Part shown: in pieces, positions 5,310 through 8,734 of the stretch | Numbering within the stretch: the first letter of the stretch is position 1 | Layout of the letters: the number at the start of each line of letters is the position of its first letter | NCBI GenBank assembly: GCA_023424585.1 | Contig: JAFADT010000836.1 | Location: forward strand, 1 to 8,734 | Source of the DNA: Pseudomonadota bacterium | GTDB taxonomy: Bacteria > Myxococcota > Myxococcia > Myxococcales > Myxococcaceae | DNA: 8,734 bases | Direction: 5' to 3' | Position numbers and translations under genes: made by a program | Notes under the pieces: model-generated | Database searches by the model: none | Told to the model about the DNA's origin: nothing | The model's input: only the letters and a program-made list of their open reading frames with translations

Positions 5310-7358
5310 TCAGTGCGTCGCATCGTGCGTGTCCATCGGCGCAGCGGGCTCCTCCTCGCTCCGGTGCTGGGAGAGGAAGTCGTCCAGGGCGCCCACGTCG
5401 ATGGGCTTGCGGAACACGGCGTCCACCTGCGCGAGGCTCGCGCGGTTCTGTCCCCGCACGTCCATGCCGGTGACGATGGCCAGCAGGGCCTGGGGCGTGC
5501 GCTGCCGCAGCTCGCGCGCCAGCTCCCAGCCCGTCATCTCCGGCATCACCGCGTCCAGCAGCGCGGCGTCGTAGGGACGCCGCTCCCACATGCGCAGGGC
5601 CACGTCCGGGCTGTGCGCCACCTGCACGTCGTAGCCCTCCTCGCCCAGCACCTCCGCCATCATCCGCGCGTTGTCCAGGTCGTCGTCCACCACCAGCACG
5701 CGGCGCGCGCGCACCGGCATGCGCGTCGGGTGTGCCGGCACCCGCGGCGGCGGCTGCGGCTCGGGGGACAGGGGCGCGCCCGTCGCGGCTTCACGGAAGC
5801 GCGGCAGCCGCACGATGAAGCTCGCCCCCGAGCCGTCGCGCCGGTTCTCCACCGTCAGCTCTCCGCCCCAGCGCTGCACCTGCGTGCGCGCCACCGCCAG
5901 GAACAGCGAGAACTGCGGCGCCCCCGGGTCCCGGCGCAGCGGGTCGAACAGGCCCGCCAGCGCGTCCTGCGTGTAGGGCCGCCCGCCGTCCTCCAGGCGC
6001 ATCTCCAGCCAGTCCTCTCCCATGGGACGGGTGCGGACCACCAGCGTGCCGCCCCCCTCCATGCGGTCGCGCGCGGACAGGAGCAGGTTGACGATGAGCT
6101 CGCGGAAGAAGCCCGCGTCCACCTTCACCCCCCACGGGAAGCCCAGGTCCAGCTCCGTGTGCACCGGGTGCTCGCGCTGCTCCAGCTCGCCCCGGGCCAG
6201 CTCCAGCGCCTCGCGCACCGTCTGGTCCACCGGCACGTTGCCCAGGCGCTCCTCGGTGCGCTGCACGCTGAACTCCTGGAGCCGCGCCACCAACTCGCCA
6301 ATCTGGCGCACCGTCCTGTCCAGCGCCTCCAGGTGCTCGGGCTTGTACTCGCGCTGCAGGAGCGTGATGCGCAGCCGCAGCACGTTGAGGAAGTTGTTGA
6401 GCGCGTGCGCGGCGCCGCTCGCCAGCTGTCCCAGGGCCTGCTGCCGGGTGCGCCGCAGGAGCTGCCCCTGGAGCCTGCGCACCTCGTCGTGCGCGTTCTC
6501 CAGGGCCTTGGTCTTCACGGCCGCCTCCGTGCGGTCGCTGAAGGTCTGGATGACGCCCGCGAGGACGTTGTCCTCCTCCCACACCGGCGTGGCGCTCATC
6601 TCCAGCGTGGCGTCCCCGCCGCCGGCGCGCTCCACCTGCATCATCACGCCGCGCACCGGGGCCTTCTCGCGCAGCGCGCGCAGGAAGGGCATGTCGTGCA
6701 CCTTGAAGGGCTCCCCCGTGGGGTGCCGCGCGTTGACCTGGAGGAGCACGGGCCCCAGCGAGCTGGCGGCGCGCGCGCCCACCACCGCGCGCATGGGCAC
6801 GCCCATCAGGCGGCTCACCGGCGGCGAGGCGAAGGACACCGTGCCGTCCGTCTCCGCCAGGAGGATGCCCACCTCCACGTGGTTGAGCACCGACTCCATC
6901 ACCGCCGCCTCGCGGAAGCGCACCTCCTCCGTCTTGAGCACGCGCGCGTAGGAGGCCTGCGCGGAGGCGTCCGCCTCCCAGATGAGCTCCGACACCAGCT
7001 CCGCCACGTCCGCGTCGATGACGCCCCCGTTGCGGCGCGCGTAGACGTAGAGCAGCACCTCCTGGAGCGACTTGAACTCGCGGGTCAGGTCCTCCGGCTC
7101 GAAGTTCTGGTCGTACCGGAAGGCCCCGTGCGAGCGCACCACCTCCGGCCACAGCCGCACCGCGTCCTCGCCCCGGTCCTCGAGCAGCCGGCCAAGCTCG
7201 TCCAGCAGGTGGCGCAGCGGCGCGCGCAGGTCCCGGCCGGGGACCTCCACCTCGTACGTCTCCGCGCGCAGGCGCTTGGACCACAGGCGGGTGATGCGCT
7301 CGCCCTCGTCCGAGAGCAGGCCCGACAGCGCGGCGATGGCGTCATTGGAGGAAGGCAC
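5310..7358 (-). CDS. Soluble hybrid histidine kinase (RsbRD-N, PAS, HisKA, ATPase, receiver)
   Basis: About 682 residues, cytoplasmic, no membrane helix (numbering from GTG at 7358). Residues about 10-145 resemble the RsbRD N-terminal sensor domain (ERITRLWSKRLRAE, HGAFRYDQNF). About 155-275 is a PAS domain (VLNHVEVGILLAETDGTVSF). A helical linker leads to the HisKA H-box GQLASGAAHALNNFLNVL with His318. Its usual acidic neighbour is Ala319. The ATPase (about 380-520) is eroded: N-box NLLLSARDRM has Ser428 where the second Asn is normal, G1 keeps only DGG (457-459), and the Gly-rich G2 box is replaced around FSLF (483-486). The receiver (about 553-665) is complete: Asp558/559, phospho-acceptor Asp602, Thr630, Lys651. 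It may act more by phosphotransfer or binding than as a normal kinase. The frame continues to 7529, but the extra residues are low-complexity Gly/Arg and overlap the divergent gene. TTG at 7364 is another possible start; none has a clear Shine-Dalgarno. Confidence 0.88.
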   Translation of the reverse strand: MPSSNDAIAALSGLLSDEGERITRLWSKRLRAETYEVEVPGRDLRAPLRHLLDELGRLLEDRGEDAVRLWPEVVRSHGAFRYDQNFEPEDLTREFKSLQEVLLYVYARRNGGVIDADVAELVSELIWEADASAQASYARVLKTEEVRFREAAVMESVLNHVEVGILLAETDGTVSFASPPVSRLMGVPMRAVVGARAASSLGPVLLQVNARHPTGEPFKVHDMPFLRALREKAPVRGVMMQVERAGGGDATLEMSATPVWEEDNVLAGVIQTFSDRTEAAVKTKALENAHDEVRRLQGQLLRRTRQQALGQLASGAAHALNNFLNVLRLRITLLQREYKPEHLEALDRTVRQIGELVARLQEFSVQRTEERLGNVPVDQTVREALELARGELEQREHPVHTELDLGFPWGVKVDAGFFRELIVNLLLSARDRMEGGGTLVVRTRPMGEDWLEMRLEDGGRPYTQDALAGLFDPLRRDPGAPQFSLFLAVARTQVQRWGGELTVENRRDGSGASFIVRLPRFREAATGAPLSPEPQPPPRVPAHPTRMPVRARRVLVVDDDLDNARMMAEVLGEEGYDVQVAHSPDVALRMWERRPYDAALLDAVMPEMTGWELARELRQRTPQALLAIVTGMDVRGQNRASLAQVDAVFRKPIDVGALDDFLSQHRSEEEPAAPMDTHDATH

Positions 7359-7531
7359 GCTCAAGGGCGCACGATGCGCACGCCCCTGCCCGCCAGCCAC
7401 CCGCCCCCGCCTCCTCGCGGCGCGGCCCTGTCCGCCACCCCACAGGGGCACCTCCATCACGGGCCCCGAGCGCCTGCCTGCCCGGCCGCCCTGGCCACCG
7501 CGAACGGCCGTCCCCACCTTTGCATGCACGG
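7359..7531. other. Divergent intergenic region between kinase and DUF2270 genes
   Basis: About 173 bp of C-rich (on this strand) DNA with no sigma-70-like -10 box that I can support. It includes a short inverted repeat, CCCTGT (7426-7431) and ACAGGG (7442-7447), and the palindrome TGCATGCA (7521-7528) just before the DUF2270 start. Open frames here give only Gly/Arg- or Pro/His-rich sequence. If the kinase really starts upstream of 7358, part of this stretch would be coding. Confidence 0.4.
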
Positions 7532-8308
7532 ATGAGCACCAAGGAGCACAGGAAGAACGACCTGGAGCAGCCCGAGATCTCTCAGCAGGCCATGGCGCAG
7601 CTCTTCCGTGGCGAGCTGAGCCGCTCGGACACGTGGCGCACGCGGCTGGACACGACCACGAACTGGGCGCTCACCACGACGGCGGCGGTCATCTCCTTCG
7701 GCTTCGCGACGCCGGAGAGCTCGCACGTCACGTTCCTGGTGGGCATCTGGATGGTGGTGTCCTTCCTGCTCATCGAGGCGCGGCGCTACCGCTACTACGA
7801 CCTGTGGAACCGCCGCGTGCGCCTGCTGGAGGACGGCTGGTGGGCGCCCATGCTGCGGCGCGAGCCGGTGGACCCGGACGCGCTGCGCGAGCTGGCGGTG
7901 GAGATGTCCCGGCCGCAGATCCAGCTGTCGCTGGTGTCCGCCATCGCGACGCGGCTCAACCGCGCCTACGGGCCCATCCTCATCGTCCTGTTGGTGACCT
8001 GGTTCTTCAAGGTCTACAGCCACCCGCGGCCGCCGCGGGACTTCGCGGACTTCGTGGAGCGGGCGCACGTGGCCTGGCTCCCGGGGCCGGTGGTGATGGC
8101 CTCGCTGCTGTTCCTCACCGTGGCGGCGGCGTACCTCTTCACCGCGTCCTTCTTCATCCGGGCGCCGCTGGGCGAGCTGCGCACCCGGCCGCGAGGGCGC
8201 CGGGCCGCGCTCTGGGAGTCCTTCTACCGGCCCTATGCCATCCAGCGCCGCAAGCGCCCGCGCCCCCCCGGCGTCCGCGCCAGCGCGCCGCACCCGTTCG
8301 ACCACTGA
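7532..8308 (+). CDS. DUF2270 integral membrane protein
   Basis: 258-residue inner-membrane protein of the DUF2270 family, function unknown. Family hallmarks seen: LFRGELSRSDTWRTRLDTTTNWAL (24-47), the block FLLIEARRYRYYDLWNRRVRLLE (78-100), LAVEMSRPQIQLSL, and ATRLNRAYGPILIVLLVTWFFKVYSHP. Four hydrophobic segments are visible at about 44-60, 65-82, 147-163 and 185-208. The C-terminal tail is basic and Pro-rich (about 215-258), which suggests a cytoplasmic end. The start chosen is ATG at 7532 (MSTKEH); the only upstream in-frame start is a TTG at 7520, and neither has a Shine-Dalgarno, so a leaderless or weakly initiated message is possible. It is divergent from the kinase gene across about 173 bp and ends 2 bp before the convergent HEAT-like gene. 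Confidence 0.9.
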   Translation: MSTKEHRKNDLEQPEISQQAMAQLFRGELSRSDTWRTRLDTTTNWALTTTAAVISFGFATPESSHVTFLVGIWMVVSFLLIEARRYRYYDLWNRRVRLLEDGWWAPMLRREPVDPDALRELAVEMSRPQIQLSLVSAIATRLNRAYGPILIVLLVTWFFKVYSHPRPPRDFADFVERAHVAWLPGPVVMASLLFLTVAAAYLFTASFFIRAPLGELRTRPRGRRAALWESFYRPYAIQRRKRPRPPGVRASAPHPFDH

Positions 8309-8310
8309 CC

Positions 8311-8734
8311 TCAGCCGCCGAGCTGCGCGCCCACCTGCGCCATCAGCGCCATCACCCGGGCGCGCGTGGGGGCCTGGAGGTCCGGCCGCATCGCGAGCGC
8401 CTGGAGCATCTGGAAGACGGGCGTGCCCCCTTCCAGGTGCTGCGCCGCGACCGCGAGCAGCGCGGGCTCCTCGCCAGGCGCCAGCCGCCCGGACACCACC
8501 CAGGCCCGCAGGTGCTCCAGCGCGACGGCGTCCAGGGGCCGCGTGTTGAGCGCGTCCAGCAGCGCCCGCTGCACGCCCCGGTCGGTCTCCGTCTCCAGCG
8601 CGTCCAGCAGCAGCCGCGTGGCCAGCTCCTGCGGGGCCTGGCGCAGCGCATCCGCGGCCGCGGCCCGCACGTCCGGGGACTCCGCGCGCAGGTGCGGCGG
8701 CACCACGTCCACCAGCCGCTCCGCCGCCGTGCCC
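8311..8734 (-). CDS. HEAT-repeat-like protein, C-terminal part (runs off right edge)
   Basis: The frame is open from the window edge (beginning TAAERLVDVVPPHLR) to the TGA at 8311-8313, giving about 140 C-terminal residues. The sequence is a series of amphipathic helix pairs rich in Ala and Leu: SPDVRAAAADALRQAPQELATRLLLDALETE, then GVQRALLDALN, then ALEHLRAWVVSGRL, then EEPALLAVAAQHLEGGTPVFQMLQALAMRP. The SPDVRAAAADAL motif is typical of HEAT (PBS-lyase type) repeats. Such proteins are usually scaffolds for protein contacts; no catalytic motif is visible. The GTG near 8712 is an internal Val codon, since the repeat pattern continues upstream of it. The N-terminus and any partner domain lie outside the window. 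Confidence 0.75.
   Translation of the reverse strand, partial: GTAAERLVDVVPPHLRAESPDVRAAAADALRQAPQELATRLLLDALETETDRGVQRALLDALNTRPLDAVALEHLRAWVVSGRLAPGEEPALLAVAAQHLEGGTPVFQMLQALAMRPDLQAPTRARVMALMAQVGAQLGG

Noticed and set aside
4088..5473. 461-codon plus-strand frame opposite the TPR gene
   Set aside because: Gln/Arg/His-rich shadow of the TPR/DUF1444 gene, without start site or motifs.
5791..7284. 497-codon minus-strand frame inside the kinase gene
   Set aside because: Another frame of the same coding DNA; Gly/Ala/Arg low complexity with no domain.
7426..7447. CCCTGT-N10-ACAGGG inverted repeat as an operator
   Set aside because: Six-base arms with a 10-base spacer are expected by chance in a GC-rich gap of this size; kept only as a note in the intergenic entry.
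7521..7528. TGCATGCA palindrome before the DUF2270 gene
   Set aside because: Too short to separate from chance and with no second copy nearby.
7359..7529. N-terminal extension of the kinase to 7529
   Set aside because: The added 57 residues are Gly/Arg-rich with no domain, have no start signal, and touch the divergent DUF2270 gene. Conserved-looking sequence begins at about 7358.
5313..7535. 740-codon open frame on the plus strand opposite the kinase
   Set aside because: It is a His/Arg/Leu-rich mirror of the kinase gene, a known artefact of high-GC codon bias. The minus strand carries PAS, HisKA and receiver motifs.

Overview
The window is very GC-rich with strong G/C preference at third codon positions. 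Its gene families (DAG-rich lipoprotein, DUF2270, DUF4230, cytoplasmic hybrid histidine kinase, HEAT protein) suggest a chromosome of a myxobacterium of the Myxococcus/Corallococcus type. This is an inference from composition and gene style; there is no rRNA or marker gene to prove it. I see no tRNA, rRNA, CRISPR array, insertion sequence, phage gene or origin.

Layout: (1) 1-94 minus is the first 31 codons of a lipoprotein leaving the left edge. It is divergent, across about 257 bp of non-coding DNA, from a second small lipoprotein (352-888 plus) that ends in Asp-Ala-Gly repeats. (2) 1005-1607 minus is a short 2-oxoglutarate/Fe(II) dioxygenase that closely resembles animal HIF prolyl hydroxylases (EGLN/PHD) and the bacterial PHD that modifies EF-Tu. 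It is divergent from a membrane-anchored DUF4230 protein (1703-2320 plus), with a perfect 8-6-8 inverted repeat directly before the DUF4230 start codon. (3) 2342-4021 plus is a complete hipBA toxin-antitoxin operon of lower GC content. Its AT-rich promoter carries three HipB-type operator dyads (TATCY-N8-inverse) that start exactly 27 bp apart. (4) 4028-5269 minus is a TPR protein with a C-terminal DUF1444-like domain, 40 bp downstream of a soluble hybrid histidine kinase (5310-7358 minus) with RsbRD-N, PAS, HisKA, degenerate ATPase and receiver domains. (5) 7532-8308 plus is a four-helix DUF2270 membrane protein, divergent from the kinase. (6) 8311-8734 minus is the C-terminal part of a HEAT-repeat-like protein that continues past the right edge.

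How the genes work together: HipB and HipA form one self-regulated toxin-antitoxin unit. The kinase and TPR/DUF1444 genes may be co-transcribed. The other genes look like individually expressed core or accessory genes, with no sign of one shared pathway. The most noteworthy items are the evenly spaced triple hipBA operator, the EGLN-like hydroxylase, and the kinase whose ATP-binding motifs are eroded while its receiver is intact.
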